Source: Anaerospora hongkongensis (GTDB lineage Bacteria > Bacillota > Negativicutes > Sporomusales > DSM-15969). From it: 64,000 nt of DNA. The notes beneath the pieces were generated by a model, which was not told the DNA's origin, searched no databases, and saw only the letters and a program-made list of their open reading frames with translations. Positions 17,038-26,514 of the stretch are shown here, in pieces. The stretch's first letter is position 1. Every line of letters starts with the position of its first letter. The translations under genes were made by a program, and so were the position numbers. The stretch is taken from positions 390,949 to 454,948 of the forward strand of contig NZ_SLUI01000001.1 in assembly GCF_004339805.1 (NCBI RefSeq). The letters run 5' to 3'.

Positions 17038-17856
17038 TTAAAGCGTAATAATAGCTCCGATTCGACCTGTCTGACCGCCTTCTTGCCGATAGGAAAAGAA
17101 GACATCTGTATTACACGCGGTGCATACACCGCTGATACTAATCTGTTCTTGCCGGACACCAATATCCAGCAATTGCTGCCTGTTTACTTCCCATAAATCG
17201 AGCAGCCATTTATCTTGCTGGCTGGTAACAAACCGCTGCCACTCGCGAAAGCCTGACTGAAGCTTATTGACGACTGTCTCATCTACTTGGTAACAGCAGG
17301 AGCCAATTGATGGCCCGATGGCAACAACGCAGTCTGAGGGGTTAGTTCCGAAATTTGCTTGCATCGCTGTAACTGTCTTTGCCGCAATTTTGGCCATTGT
17401 TCCTTTCCAGCCGGCGTGACTGATACCGACTACCCCGCGCACAGGATCGGCAATCAGCACAGGTACACAATCGGCGAACAGCAATAACAGCGGCAGTCCC
17501 TTACAGTTTGTTATCAGACCATCCGTACCGGGCAGGGCTTGTACGTAGCTCTTCATTCCGCGTCCGGCCTCATTCAGGCCGACAATGCGAATTTCATCGC
17601 CGTGAACTTGTTCAGCTGTAACAACCTTTGTGTAGTCGACATCCACTGCCTCACAAAAACGCTGGCGGTTTACTACTACATCCTCAGCCTTATCGCCAGT
17701 ATGCAGTCCCAGATTGAGCGAAGCAAACGGAGTACCGCTGACACCGCCCAGTCTGGTAGACACCCCATGCTTAATTCCTAAGCGGGCGAAGGACGGAAAT
17801 ATTCCATACCATATGTTATTTTTGCCACGGCGCAGAACAAACTGGTCCATTTCCAC
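17038..17856 (-). CDS. pgeF: Purine nucleoside phosphorylase/laccase-domain protein (PgeF/YlmD)
   Basis: A 272-residue YfiH/YlmD (DUF152) protein. The family metal ligands are visible: CxxH-type DCVPVLIADP, the HAGWKGT block and GPSIGSCCYQVDE. E. coli PgeF hydrolyses mis-incorporated peptidoglycan precursors; related enzymes act on purine nucleosides. It follows the radical SAM gene by 8 bp and precedes the response regulator by 14 bp. In Bacillus it directly precedes ylmE. Confidence 0.9.
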   Translation of the reverse strand: MEMDQFVLRRGKNNIWYGIFPSFARLGIKHGVSTRLGGVSGTPFASLNLGLHTGDKAEDVVVNRQRFCEAVDVDYTKVVTAEQVHGDEIRIVGLNEAGRGMKSYVQALPGTDGLITNCKGLPLLLLFADCVPVLIADPVRGVVGISHAGWKGTMAKIAAKTVTAMQANFGTNPSDCVVAIGPSIGSCCYQVDETVVNKLQSGFREWQRFVTSQQDKWLLDLWEVNRQQLLDIGVRQEQISISGVCTACNTDVFFSYRQEGGQTGRIGAIITL

Positions 17857-17864
17857 TCCCCCTT

Positions 17865-19604
17865 TTATTTGCAGACCCCGCAGCGTTTACAGCCTTCCCT
17901 GCAAGATGCCGTCTGTTTCAGTAAGCTCGCATTTTCCAGTTCTGTCGCAAGGTACCGGTGATGTAGGCCCATATCCAGGGTTTGCCACGGCAAAACCTCT
18001 TCTGTTTTGCGCTCACGATAAAGATAAAATTCTTCTTCAAGCTCGCTTTCCTTCAGTGCCTTTTTCCAGCCCTTTACGCCGCCATAACCATGCGCAGCCA
18101 GCAGCAGGGATGAGACCCGTCTGTCTCCACGAGCTAGTATGCCTTGAATATACGCTTCCTTGGGAGACTCAATCAGCACTTCGATTTTTTTATGCCCCTT
18201 TAAAGATGACTGAATATACTGCAGCCGCCTTTCAACCATTTTGGCATCAGCCATCGGCAGCCATTGGAACGGAGTAAACGGCTTGGGAATGAAAGGATTA
18301 ATGCTCAATGTCAGCGTTCCTTTGCTGCCTTGCTGCTCCATATGCTGCTTGACTCGCAAGGCCATCTCCACAATTTCCTCAATATCCTGCTCCTCTTCAT
18401 ACGGCAGTCCCACCATAATATATAAGCGGACATTCATGATTCCGGCTTGAGCAGCCAAATCAATTGCCCCATACAAATGTTCATCGGTTATCCCTTTATT
18501 AATAACAAGCCTCATCTTTTCGCTTGCCGCCTCAGGCGCTAGCGTAATGGTCCTCAGTCCGCTTGAGGCCAGTGACTCAACCAGCAGCGGCGACAGCGAA
18601 TCGGCCCGCAAAGAGGCAACCGACAATCCCAGCCCTTCATTGACAATATACTGGCATAACTCATCAATTTCAGGATAATCGGAGATCGCAGCTCCCATTA
18701 GGCCAACTTTAAGCCCGTATTCTTTTGCAGCTTCCACAGCATTTTTCAGCTTAGGCAGCGATCGTGAACGGGGCCTGCGAAAGCAATAGCCTGCCATACA
18801 AAACCGGCAATGCCGTCCACAACCTCTGGCTACTTCCACCAGATACAGTCCTTTAAATTCTGTGTCAGCCGTTACGATTACCGTTTGAGCCGGGTAGGCA
18901 TCCAAATCAGCAATCCACCGCCGGCCAACGCATACAGGTACATCCTCATGGGCGATAATTTCTTCGATAATGCCGTCTTCTCCATAAACAGGCTGATAGA
19001 GACTAGGAACATATACGCCAGCCAGCTTAGCAAAAGATGCCAGCATTTCGGCGCGGGATAACTGTTCTGCTTTGCCACGGTAATAGGCATCAAGCAGCTC
19101 ATGGATGACCTCTTCCCCTTCGCCTATGATGCAAGCATCAATAAACTCTGCCATTGGCTCAGGGTTAAAGGTGGCACAAGGGCCTCCCATAATAACAAAG
19201 GGATCGCTTTCATCCCTGTCTGCCGCCAGCAAGGGAACTTTGCCAAGCTCCAGAATAGATAATAAATTAAAATAGTCCATTTCAAAGGTCATGGCCACGC
19301 CAATGAGACCAAATTCATATAAAGGACGCTGCGTTTCCAGCGTCAACAGCGGCGTATTCGTGCGGACATACTCCTGCTCCAGTTTTTTATCAGGTAAGAA
19401 TACACGCTCACATGCGGTATCGCTGCGATTATTAATTTGTTGATAAATAATTTGAAAGCCTAGATTCGACATGCCCACATGATAAGAATTGGGATAAACC
19501 AGGGCAAATCCATTCCGCGCGCCGGGAGCATACAAAATCGTTCCCTGCTCGCGGGCTAATACCTGTTGTAACTTCTCTTTTATATTCCAGGACAACAACA
19601 TCAC
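17865..19604 (-). CDS. TIGR03960-type radical SAM protein with B12-binding-like N terminus
   Basis: A 579-residue protein: an N-terminal cobalamin-binding-like region (with EVIHELLDAYY and GGPCATFNPEP), a radical SAM core with Cys262, Cys266 and Cys269 (CGRHCRFC), and a Cys-rich C terminus (CREGCKRCGVC). The family is widespread in anaerobic Bacillota; its reaction is not established. It is often followed by a DUF2344 gene, which is absent here. The start is uncertain: the GTG/ATG pair at the 5' end is close to GGAG, and a TTG a few codons in is better spaced. Confidence 0.85.
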   Translation of the reverse strand: MMLLSWNIKEKLQQVLAREQGTILYAPGARNGFALVYPNSYHVGMSNLGFQIIYQQINNRSDTACERVFLPDKKLEQEYVRTNTPLLTLETQRPLYEFGLIGVAMTFEMDYFNLLSILELGKVPLLAADRDESDPFVIMGGPCATFNPEPMAEFIDACIIGEGEEVIHELLDAYYRGKAEQLSRAEMLASFAKLAGVYVPSLYQPVYGEDGIIEEIIAHEDVPVCVGRRWIADLDAYPAQTVIVTADTEFKGLYLVEVARGCGRHCRFCMAGYCFRRPRSRSLPKLKNAVEAAKEYGLKVGLMGAAISDYPEIDELCQYIVNEGLGLSVASLRADSLSPLLVESLASSGLRTITLAPEAASEKMRLVINKGITDEHLYGAIDLAAQAGIMNVRLYIMVGLPYEEEQDIEEIVEMALRVKQHMEQQGSKGTLTLSINPFIPKPFTPFQWLPMADAKMVERRLQYIQSSLKGHKKIEVLIESPKEAYIQGILARGDRRVSSLLLAAHGYGGVKGWKKALKESELEEEFYLYRERKTEEVLPWQTLDMGLHHRYLATELENASLLKQTASCREGCKRCGVCK

Positions 19605-19678
19605 TCCAAATTGTATTCACATTAACAATTTACACGCACTTCTAGTTTTTCCTGCCCGGCTCATTCTCATAAATAAAA

Positions 19679-19702
19679 AACAGCCCACTTAGGTGAGCTG
19701 TT
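19679..19702 (-). terminator. nrdG terminator
   Basis: AACAGCTCAC pairs with GTGGGCTGTT (one T-G wobble) on the minus strand and runs into a T-tract. Confidence 0.75.
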
Positions 19703-19710
19703 TGCAATAG

Positions 19711-20235
19711 TTACGCCCAAATTCTCGCTGCCGGATCTTCCCATAAAATGACACGTCCAGCTCTTAATGAGCGCTGAACATCAATCAGACGTTGATTGCG
19801 CGACCCCCGAAACGCAAGCCGCAAATCACGCTCAGCAGCCTGATAAGGTCCATCAATCAAAATATCGGTATGCTGCAGTAATTCTTTTACTTCCGGACGC
19901 CTGAGACCAAGCGCAAGCAGTTCTTCAAAACGAAAGCCGGTATAGGTAACAATATCAAGTCCCCGCTTATGGATCTGCTTAGCTAAATAGGTTAGCGGTT
20001 TCGGCTGTAAGAACGGCTCGCCGCCGGAAAACGTAACGCCCCTGATCAGCCGTGAGTTTTCTATTACGGTTAAAATTTGTTCTATCGTATTCAGGTGCCC
20101 GCCATTTGGATCATGGGTCTGGGGATTATGACATCCCGGGCAATGATGGGGACAGCCTTGTGTAAAGATAACAACACGCAAGCCTGGTCCATCGACGACA
20201 CTTTCCTGCGTAATGCCGGCAACCCTCAGCTGCAT
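19711..20235 (-). CDS. nrdG: Anaerobic ribonucleotide reductase activating protein
   Basis: NrdG is the radical SAM activase that generates the glycyl radical on NrdD. The 174-residue protein has the CxxxCxxC cluster motif at Cys28, Cys32 and Cys35 (GCPHHCPGC) and the GGEPFLQP SAM-binding block. It lies 14 bp downstream of nrdD in an nrdR-nrdD-nrdG unit. Confidence 0.95.
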   Translation of the reverse strand: MQLRVAGITQESVVDGPGLRVVIFTQGCPHHCPGCHNPQTHDPNGGHLNTIEQILTVIENSRLIRGVTFSGGEPFLQPKPLTYLAKQIHKRGLDIVTYTGFRFEELLALGLRRPEVKELLQHTDILIDGPYQAAERDLRLAFRGSRNQRLIDVQRSLRAGRVILWEDPAARIWA

Positions 20236-20249
20236 CTAAACCCACTCCT

Positions 20250-22262
20250 TTACGTATGCGAGACTCGCTGCCTAAGTTCATCTGTCTTAGCATCGTTAAA
20301 ACGTTCAACTGTACTAAGATAGCCGGTAATCCGGCGAATTCTCCGGATGGAAGAAGTCGCGCATGATGGGCAATCATCGCTGTCGATAACCCCCAAATAG
20401 CCACAGCCATCACAAAAATCAATCGGGAAATTGATCCCGGCATAACCATAATCGCACTCTTTCATAAAACGGATAATATCCTCTACCGCTCCCAGATTAT
20501 TTACCGGCGGTGCCGTAAACTCAACATAACTGATATGTCCGGCATTGCAATATTTATGGTAAACACCTTCCAGGCGGATTTTATCGTACGCACTGATGGC
20601 ATAGTTGACTGGAATATGGAATGAATTGGTATAGAATGTCTTGTCCGTCACTCCGGTAATAGCGCCGTATTCGGCACGGTCCATTTTTATAAACCGTCCG
20701 GACAAGCCTTCTGCAGGAGTGGCCAGCAGTGTAAAGTTCAAGTTGTATTTTTCACTGGCATTATCCATCATATTGCGCATGAACGCAACAATTTCTTCTC
20801 CCAGCGCCTGAGAGTCGCCGCTTTGTCCATGATGCTGCCCGGTAAGAGCAATCAGTGTTTCCGCTAGGCCAATAAACCCGACTGACAGCGAACCATGTTT
20901 AATCGCCTCTTCAATCGAATCATTAAGATCAAGCTTATCTGAATCAAGATACAGCCCCTGTCCCATCACAAAAGGCATATCCTTAACCTTGAGCTTGGCC
21001 TGAATTTGATAACGGTGATAGAGCTGCTCACAAGTCAAATCAATCAATTCCGTAAGCCCTTGGTAAAACTTCATTACGTTTTTTTCTGCTTTTATGGCTA
21101 GTCTGGGCAAGTTGATGGTTGTAAAACTAAGGTTGCCCCGCCCATCAGTAACTTCCGGGCCGCACTTGTTTGCCATGAGCCGCGTACGGCAGCCCATATA
21201 GCCGACTTGATCACCGTAAGGCTTATTAAAAGAAGAATCCATAAAGGCAAACGTCGGGTTTAACCGCTGCGCAGCCACGCGGATTGCCAGCTTGAACAAA
21301 TCGTAGTTTGGATCACCGGGATTTAAGTTTACCCCTTCTTTTACCCGAAAAATAATATTGGGGAAAATCGGGTTTTCGCCGCGTCCCAAACCTTTTTCGT
21401 AGGCCAGCAGTACATTTTTTATGACTGACCGCCCGGCAGGGCTTGTATCCGTGCCTAAATTCAAGCTGGAGAAAGGAACTTGTGCCCCTGCCCGGGAATG
21501 CATGCTGTTTAAATTATAAATCAACGCTTCCATCGCCTGATAAACTTCTTCGTCGCTGGCTTTTGCCATATAAGGCGCCATATCGGAATCAAAAAAAGCA
21601 AAAGATTGCCCGCCATGCATATCGTTTTGCGAGCTTTGTAAAATAATAGCCGCTAGCGCCGTTGATGATGCCGGCCTTTTCGGGGACCGGATAAAACCGT
21701 GACCGTTATTAAACCCTTTGGCCAGCAGCTTTCCTAACGGGATCTGCAGGCAGGTCAACGTTTTTCCATAAAAATCAAGATCATGAATATGAATATCGCC
21801 GCGTGTATGGGCCTGCGCCATTTTTTCCGGAATAAGACGGTTCAGGTAGTACGCCTTGCTCGCAGCGCTGGCAATCTGCAGCATCTTAGCAGAGGGTGAG
21901 TTGGATACATTGGCGTTTTCCCTGTTGGTTTCCACCAAAATTTCCGCCACAGTATCCATCAGGTCCGACTTAGCTTCCCGCATCTGTGTGCGTTTCGCCC
22001 GGTACAGGATGTACGCCTTTGCCGTTCTGGCATGTCCTTTTTCAATCAATACCTTTTCCACAGCATCCTGGACATCTTCGACAGTAATCGCTTCATTGGT
22101 ACAGGTTTGCTTCAGATACCGCAGCACATCCAGCGTCAGTTCCATTGCCAGCTGCTTATCCGCACCGCCAACTGCTTTAGCCGCTTTAAAAATAGCTTCT
22201 GTTATTTTACTTTCATCAAAGAACGCTTCCCGACCGTCCCGTTTTTTAATTGTACTTGACAT
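20250..22262 (-). CDS. nrdD: Anaerobic ribonucleoside-triphosphate reductase
   Basis: NrdD reduces ribonucleoside triphosphates to dNTPs without oxygen. The 670-residue protein has an N-terminal ATP-cone (about 1-95, allosteric), the large catalytic domain, a zinc-binding CDGC...CPSC region and the glycyl-radical motif RRITGYL with Gly647 near the C terminus. The start ATG follows GAGGAG. It is the main evidence in the window for anaerobic growth. Control by NrdR is likely through the boxes upstream of nrdR. Confidence 0.97.
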   Translation of the reverse strand: MSSTIKKRDGREAFFDESKITEAIFKAAKAVGGADKQLAMELTLDVLRYLKQTCTNEAITVEDVQDAVEKVLIEKGHARTAKAYILYRAKRTQMREAKSDLMDTVAEILVETNRENANVSNSPSAKMLQIASAASKAYYLNRLIPEKMAQAHTRGDIHIHDLDFYGKTLTCLQIPLGKLLAKGFNNGHGFIRSPKRPASSTALAAIILQSSQNDMHGGQSFAFFDSDMAPYMAKASDEEVYQAMEALIYNLNSMHSRAGAQVPFSSLNLGTDTSPAGRSVIKNVLLAYEKGLGRGENPIFPNIIFRVKEGVNLNPGDPNYDLFKLAIRVAAQRLNPTFAFMDSSFNKPYGDQVGYMGCRTRLMANKCGPEVTDGRGNLSFTTINLPRLAIKAEKNVMKFYQGLTELIDLTCEQLYHRYQIQAKLKVKDMPFVMGQGLYLDSDKLDLNDSIEEAIKHGSLSVGFIGLAETLIALTGQHHGQSGDSQALGEEIVAFMRNMMDNASEKYNLNFTLLATPAEGLSGRFIKMDRAEYGAITGVTDKTFYTNSFHIPVNYAISAYDKIRLEGVYHKYCNAGHISYVEFTAPPVNNLGAVEDIIRFMKECDYGYAGINFPIDFCDGCGYLGVIDSDDCPSCATSSIRRIRRITGYLSTVERFNDAKTDELRQRVSHT

Positions 22263-22279
22263 CTAGTTCTCCTCGCTTT

Positions 22280-22756
22280 TCATTTAGAATGCTCCGGCTT
22301 GCTAACCTGCTTCATCAGTACTTCCAGTTCATGCATGAAGTTTTGAATATCAGCAAACTGGCGGTATACGGAAGCAAACCGTACATAGGCTACCTGATCA
22401 ATTTCTTTTAGGTGGCGCATGACTGTCTCTCCCAGCCGCTGCGTCGTGACTTCCCGGTCCAGGGTATTGCGGATTTCTCGCTCTACATTGGTGACAAGGT
22501 CTTCTATCACACTTACCGAAATTGACCGTTTCTCACAAGCTCTTAATAATCCGTTTATGAGCTTATTCCGATCAAACAGCTCCCGGCGCCCATCTTTCTT
22601 TATGACCATCAGCGGCAATTCTTCTACCATTTCATATGTAGTAAACCGTTTATTGCATTGTTGGCATTCGCGCCGGCGGCGAATCGTATTGCCTTCATCG
22701 GCCCCCCGGGAGTCCGTCACTTTGGTCTCAGGAAAATAACAAAAGGGACAACGCAT
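22280..22756 (-). CDS. nrdR: Transcriptional repressor NrdR
   Basis: NrdR senses (d)ATP through an ATP-cone and represses ribonucleotide reductase genes. The zinc ribbon (MRCPFC ... CQQCNKRF) is at the N terminus and the ATP-cone follows ([12 protein letters not shown]). The start is ATG at 22756, preceded by AAAGGGGGA and giving the usual MRCPFC N terminus and 158 residues; the frame extends further but without family similarity. It heads the nrdR-nrdD-nrdG unit. Confidence 0.95.
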   Translation of the reverse strand: MRCPFCYFPETKVTDSRGADEGNTIRRRRECQQCNKRFTTYEMVEELPLMVIKKDGRRELFDRNKLINGLLRACEKRSISVSVIEDLVTNVEREIRNTLDREVTTQRLGETVMRHLKEIDQVAYVRFASVYRQFADIQNFMHELEVLMKQVSKPEHSK

Positions 22757-22830
22757 TCGACAAAATCCCCCTTTACACAAAAATGATTCTATTGCTATAA
22801 TGGAAATGGCTTGTCTTAACAACAACATCA

Positions 22831-22877
22831 TTACAATATATTGTATTTACTCAATGTAATATACGCTATATAATGTA
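22831..22877 (-). promoter_or_regulatory. Paired NrdR boxes upstream of nrdR-nrdD-nrdG
   Basis: Two AT-rich near-palindromes resemble the NrdR box (ACACwATATATwGTGT): TTACAATATATTGTAT at 22831-22846 and TACGCTATATAATGTA at 22862-22877. Their centres are 31 bp apart, three helical turns, the spacing usual for NrdR pairs. They lie upstream of nrdR and would give autoregulation of the operon. Confidence 0.75.
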
Positions 22878-22900
22878 TAATTCCTGTTAGAGCAAAAAAA

Positions 22901-22935
22901 AAATCTGCTTACCCGATTATAGGGTGAGCAGATTT
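22901..22935 (-). terminator. ylmC terminator
   Basis: A 14-bp stem AAATCTGCTTACCC / GGGTGAGCAGATTT (one wobble) with T-runs on both sides, directly after ylmC. It insulates the nrd unit from the sporulation genes. Confidence 0.85.
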
Positions 22936-22938
22936 TTT

Positions 22939-23196
22939 TTAGTCGTGTTTCAATTCAGTAAAAGAAGCCGTTTCCACTAAAATGACATCCATACCGATCT
23001 TGTTTATTTTTTCCCAGGGAATGACAATGTCTTCATTTCTCCCGAATAATCCTAAGAATTTACCTTGACCAGGTACTACAATAGCTGTCAGCCGGCCTGT
23101 TTCAATATCAATTTCGATATCCGTAATACCGCCAAGCCGTTTGCCATCAAGTACGTTAACTACCTCTTTCAGTTTTAAATCGCTTGTCTTAAGCAT
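22939..23196 (-). CDS. YlmC/YmxH family PRC-barrel sporulation protein
   Basis: An 85-residue PRC-barrel protein (LKEVVNVLDGKRLGGITDIEID, then VVPGQGKF and EDIVIPWEKI in family positions). YlmC/YmxH proteins are found in spore formers; the molecular role is unknown. The ATG at 23196 is chosen because a GGGGGGCGGAG site is just upstream. In Bacillus ylmC also lies shortly after sigG. Confidence 0.88.
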   Translation of the reverse strand: MLKTSDLKLKEVVNVLDGKRLGGITDIEIDIETGRLTAIVVPGQGKFLGLFGRNEDIVIPWEKINKIGMDVILVETASFTELKHD

Positions 23197-23254
23197 TACT
23201 CCGCCCCCCTGCTGTTCCTCGATACAGTATATGAGGGACAAGTGATAAACGTGA

Positions 23255-23851
23255 CTAGTTATTCAGCCACTCAACAAATTTCCACCGGAGTTCTACTTTG
23301 CCAGCGTCCGCTTTTTTATCATTTTCCATTTTCACGCCTGGAACAGCAGTAGCGTTTGCAGCGTCAATAAAGCATAAAGGAGGAAACAAAACGCACCACC
23401 AGTTTTTTCCTTGTGCATCACCTAACAAAATGCGCACCGCCTCATACTTTCCTGCTGGAAGCACCAGATCGCCATATGCCTTTACAGGAAACTCAAACAT
23501 TCCTTCCTGTAAATCAACGCTATAGGCAGCACCATTTTCCTTTACCACGGCCTGGGCAGCTGCAATAATCTCCGCTTTGCGGGAATGAATGACGCTGCGA
23601 GCTTCTTCCGTGCTTTCTGCTTTTCCTAAGTACGGCGCAAGATAAGCAATAACGACATCCCGCACTTTTAACTTTAACTGCTGGTCTTGTGGCTTATCAC
23701 TGTTTGCCAGAACGTGAAGGCGGATTAAATCTCCATTGGGTATTGAAACAGCGGCCGACTGCCTGGCCTGCCAAATTAACATGCCCCATCCGGCAATAAT
23801 AAAACATCCAATTAGCAATACAATACTTAACCGAAGTAAATTTTTCCTCAT
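23255..23851 (-). CDS. spoIIR: Stage II sporulation protein R
   Basis: SpoIIR is the forespore signal, secreted into the intermembrane space, that triggers SpoIIGA to process pro-sigma-E. The 198-residue protein has an N-terminal signal/anchor (LLRLSIVLLIGCFIIAGWGM) and the family blocks IRLHVLANSD, QQLKLKVRDVV and WWCVLFPPLCF. ATG at 23851 is chosen from AGGGGA upstream. It lies 31 bp after sigG, and SpoIIR's target SpoIIGA is encoded two genes further upstream. Confidence 0.94.
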   Translation of the reverse strand: MRKNLLRLSIVLLIGCFIIAGWGMLIWQARQSAAVSIPNGDLIRLHVLANSDKPQDQQLKLKVRDVVIAYLAPYLGKAESTEEARSVIHSRKAEIIAAAQAVVKENGAAYSVDLQEGMFEFPVKAYGDLVLPAGKYEAVRILLGDAQGKNWWCVLFPPLCFIDAANATAVPGVKMENDKKADAGKVELRWKFVEWLNN

Positions 23852-23882
23852 TTGGCATCCCCTAATCTTCAAAAAATTCAAG

Positions 23883-24656
23883 TTAAATATGCTTTCTCAT
23901 ATGCCCTAAAGCGGCTTTTTCTAATCGCGATACCTGTGCCTGGGAAATTCCGATTTCCTCAGCCACTTCCATTTGTGTTTTTCCTTCAAAGAAACGCAGC
24001 GTGAGAATATGCTTTTCCCGGTCACTGAGTTTACGGAGAGCCTCTTTAATTGCCACTCCCTCCAGCCAATTCATGTCCAAATTCTTATCATCACTGATTT
24101 GATCCATAACAAAGATCGGATCGCCTCCGTCATGATAAATCGGCTCAAATAAAGAAATCGGCTCCTGTATGGCATCCAGAGCAAAAATAATTTCTTCTCT
24201 CGGTAATTTCAACTCAGCCGCAATTTCGTTAATCGATGGTTCCCGTGAGAATTTGCTGACAAGAGAATCTCTTACCTGCAGAGCCTTATAAGCAATATCC
24301 CGCATGGAGCGGCTAACACGAATTGGATTATTGTCTCTAAGATAGCGTCGGATTTCACCAATAATCATCGGCACTGCATACGTGGAAAACTTGACGTTCT
24401 GCGAAAGATCGAAATTATCGATTGCTTTCATCAGCCCGATACAGCCTACTTGAAATAAGTCATCCACATATTCACCACGATTGTTAAAGCGCTGAATTAC
24501 ACTCAAAACGAGCCGTAAATTGCTATAAATCAACTGCTCACGGGCTGCTATTTCTCCCCGCTGCATGACCTCAAACAACTCGCGCATCTTTGTGGCGGAA
24601 AGCACCGGGAGTTTTGCTGTATTCACACCGCATATTTCAACTTTATTTACAATCAT
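23883..24656 (-). CDS. sigG: RNA polymerase sporulation sigma factor G
   Basis: A 257-residue sigma-70-family factor for late forespore transcription. Region 2 (LRLVLSVIQRFNNRG, DLFQVGCIGLMKAIDNFD), region 3 and region 4 (SDREKHILTLRFFEGKTQMEVAEEIGISQAQVSRLEK) are complete. The N terminus MIVNKVEICGVNTAKLPVLS is the SigG type recognised by regulators. ATG at 24656 follows GGGAGGG. A sigma-F-like promoter precedes it. Confidence 0.96.
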   Translation of the reverse strand: MIVNKVEICGVNTAKLPVLSATKMRELFEVMQRGEIAAREQLIYSNLRLVLSVIQRFNNRGEYVDDLFQVGCIGLMKAIDNFDLSQNVKFSTYAVPMIIGEIRRYLRDNNPIRVSRSMRDIAYKALQVRDSLVSKFSREPSINEIAAELKLPREEIIFALDAIQEPISLFEPIYHDGGDPIFVMDQISDDKNLDMNWLEGVAIKEALRKLSDREKHILTLRFFEGKTQMEVAEEIGISQAQVSRLEKAALGHMRKHI

Positions 24657-24702
24657 GTTGTACCCTCCCATAAGTTTCCATAGTTAGTTAATAACCTATG
24701 AG

Positions 24703-24732
24703 AATTATTGCCACTGGCGTGCTGTTTTATAC
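24703..24732 (-). promoter_or_regulatory. Putative sigma-F-type promoter of sigG
   Basis: On the minus strand GTATA (24728-24732) is followed after 15 bp by GGCAATAATT (24703-24712), close to the sigma-F pattern GYATA-N15-GGnnAnAnTr. It starts exactly where the sigE terminator stem ends, about 47 bp before the sigG start. In Bacillus sigG is transcribed by sigma-F. Inferred from motif match only. Confidence 0.6.
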
Positions 24733-24788
24733 GGAATAAAGACAAAAATGGAGATGCTTTTCAGCATCTCCATTTTTGTCTTTATTCC
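24733..24788 (-). terminator. 25-bp perfect palindrome terminating sigE
   Basis: Arms 24733-24757 and 24764-24788 are perfect complements around a 6-nt loop. The right arm overlaps the last codons and stop of sigE. It is unusually long for a terminator and lacks a strong terminal T-run on the minus strand, though the stem contains T5/A5 tracts. Confidence 0.75.
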
Positions 24789-25519
24789 ATACGGATAATT
24801 TCCTTACGCAGCCTTTTGATAATCCGTTTTTCCAGCCGGGAAATATAGGACTGGGATATTCCCAGCATATCGGCAACCTCTTTTTGTGTCCGTTCCACAC
24901 CCTCTTCATTTAAACCAAAGCGCAGCTCCATGATACGGCGTTCTCTTCCCGATAACTTATTCATGGCCGTGTGAAGCAGTGTTTTATCAACTTCTTCTTC
25001 AACGGATTTATAAATAATATCATTTTCTGTCCCTAAGACATCGGACAATAGCAGCTCATTGCCATCCCAGTCAATATTCAGCGGTTCATCAAAGGATACT
25101 TCTGCCCGGGTTTTCGAATTGCGTCTGAGATACATTAATATTTCATTTTCAATACAGCGGGAAGCGTAAGTGGCAAGCTTGATGCGCTTAACAGGATCAA
25201 ACGTATTCACTGCCTTGATCAGCCCGATTGTGCCGATGCTGACTAAGTCCTCAATCCCGACACCCGTATTTTCAAACTTCCGCGCAATATACACAACTAA
25301 CCGGAGATTCCGTTCGATAAAAACGCTGCGGACCGCCTTGTCACCTTTCTGAAGTCTTATCATCAAAAAAGCTTCTTCATCATTGCTTAAGGGCGGTGGA
25401 AGAATCTCGGTGCTGCCAACATAAAAGACCTCATCCGGCTCCAATATAGCAAGCGCTTGCAATACTGCGATCACTTTTAATTTAAAATAAAGTTTAATAA
25501 TATGCCAATTTAAGCGCAT
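24782..25519 (-). CDS. sigE: RNA polymerase sporulation sigma factor E precursor
   Basis: A 245-residue pro-sigma-E for early mother-cell transcription. The N-terminal pro-sequence (about 28 residues, hydrophobic) precedes [14 protein letters not shown], where SpoIIGA cleavage is expected. Region 2 ([35 protein letters not shown]) and region 4 ([29 protein letters not shown]) are complete. It overlaps spoIIGA by 10 bp, so translation is coupled to its processing protease. Confidence 0.97.
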   Translation of the reverse strand: MRLNWHIIKLYFKLKVIAVLQALAILEPDEVFYVGSTEILPPPLSNDEEAFLMIRLQKGDKAVRSVFIERNLRLVVYIARKFENTGVGIEDLVSIGTIGLIKAVNTFDPVKRIKLATYASRCIENEILMYLRRNSKTRAEVSFDEPLNIDWDGNELLLSDVLGTENDIIYKSVEEEVDKTLLHTAMNKLSGRERRIMELRFGLNEEGVERTQKEVADMLGISQSYISRLEKRIIKRLRKEIIRME

Positions 25520-26433
25520 AAATTCGCCTCCCCTATATCTTTGCCGCTCTGAAACAAATCTGGATGCAACAGCGCATGATAAGTACCATCATTAGATAAG
25601 CTGCCGCTGTAAATTGCCACAGCAACCTGTTCTACAGTCAAACTGCCTGAATCGGTTGTTATGGTCAGGCTGCCAGGCCTGAAGGCCAACAGCATACTCT
25701 TAGTCCCCACCGCCCGGTAAGGGACAATTTCCACCCTGCCCAGCCATTCATTGTCTTGGCATTCATGCAAATTACCCAGCCAGTTTTCCGCCTGACAGCA
25801 CTGCAAGAAGTCCGCCGCCATTTGACTTAGCAAACAGTTAATCACCGCATATTCAACCAGCATGACCGGTTTATGCCCCACGATGGTATACAGCCCATTT
25901 CCTGTATCGAGCATGGCGGATGTTGTAACAGTCTTACCGGCATACTCAATCGTCACCGGATATATCGTTTGCTTTCTGTACATTCGGCCTAAACACCGCC
26001 TGACAAGCAATACAATCAGGCTTACTCCCAATATCAGCCCGCCGATTAAATAGTGCCACGGTACGGCAATAGGCGTCGTATTCAGCAAGGGCAGGGAATA
26101 CTGCTGCAAAAAATACAGCCACCCTAAAACAGCACCGCCAAGAATAAAAGAAACAAGATAAAATACGCCGACCTGAAAAAAGAGCATTCGCAATGACGAA
26201 TAGCCGAAAGCAATATAAACAATGATAACTGATACAATCCCTTTAACGAGCGGATGATAAAAAACTGTCGTGTAAGAAAATACACTGATTAATACATATA
26301 AGGCTCCAACTAATGAGCCTGCTCCAATCCGCCATCCCTTTCCCGTAGTTCCCGCCGCTAATGCCGTTAGCCATAAAATTATGGCATTCATGACAATATT
26401 GACTGCTACAATGATATCTCCGTAAACAACCAT
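25510..26433 (-). CDS. spoIIGA: Sigma-E processing peptidase SpoIIGA
   Basis: A membrane-embedded aspartic protease that cleaves pro-sigma-E. The 307-residue protein has five or so N-terminal transmembrane segments and a cytoplasmic domain with the active-site motif [10 protein letters not shown]; a second domain with [10 protein letters not shown] follows. ATG at 26433 is preferred because AGGCAGG is well spaced; a second ATG lies two codons upstream. It is the first gene of the spoIIGA-sigE operon just after the ftsZ terminator. Confidence 0.93.
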   Translation of the reverse strand: MVVYGDIIVAVNIVMNAIILWLTALAAGTTGKGWRIGAGSLVGALYVLISVFSYTTVFYHPLVKGIVSVIIVYIAFGYSSLRMLFFQVGVFYLVSFILGGAVLGWLYFLQQYSLPLLNTTPIAVPWHYLIGGLILGVSLIVLLVRRCLGRMYRKQTIYPVTIEYAGKTVTTSAMLDTGNGLYTIVGHKPVMLVEYAVINCLLSQMAADFLQCCQAENWLGNLHECQDNEWLGRVEIVPYRAVGTKSMLLAFRPGSLTITTDSGSLTVEQVAVAIYSGSLSNDGTYHALLHPDLFQSGKDIGEANLCA

Positions 26434-26514
26434 TATCATTACCTGCCTAGTGTAATATTGACTACATCTGGGACGTACATAAAAATGTATGGCCAGCAAG
26501 GCAATTTTAGTACT

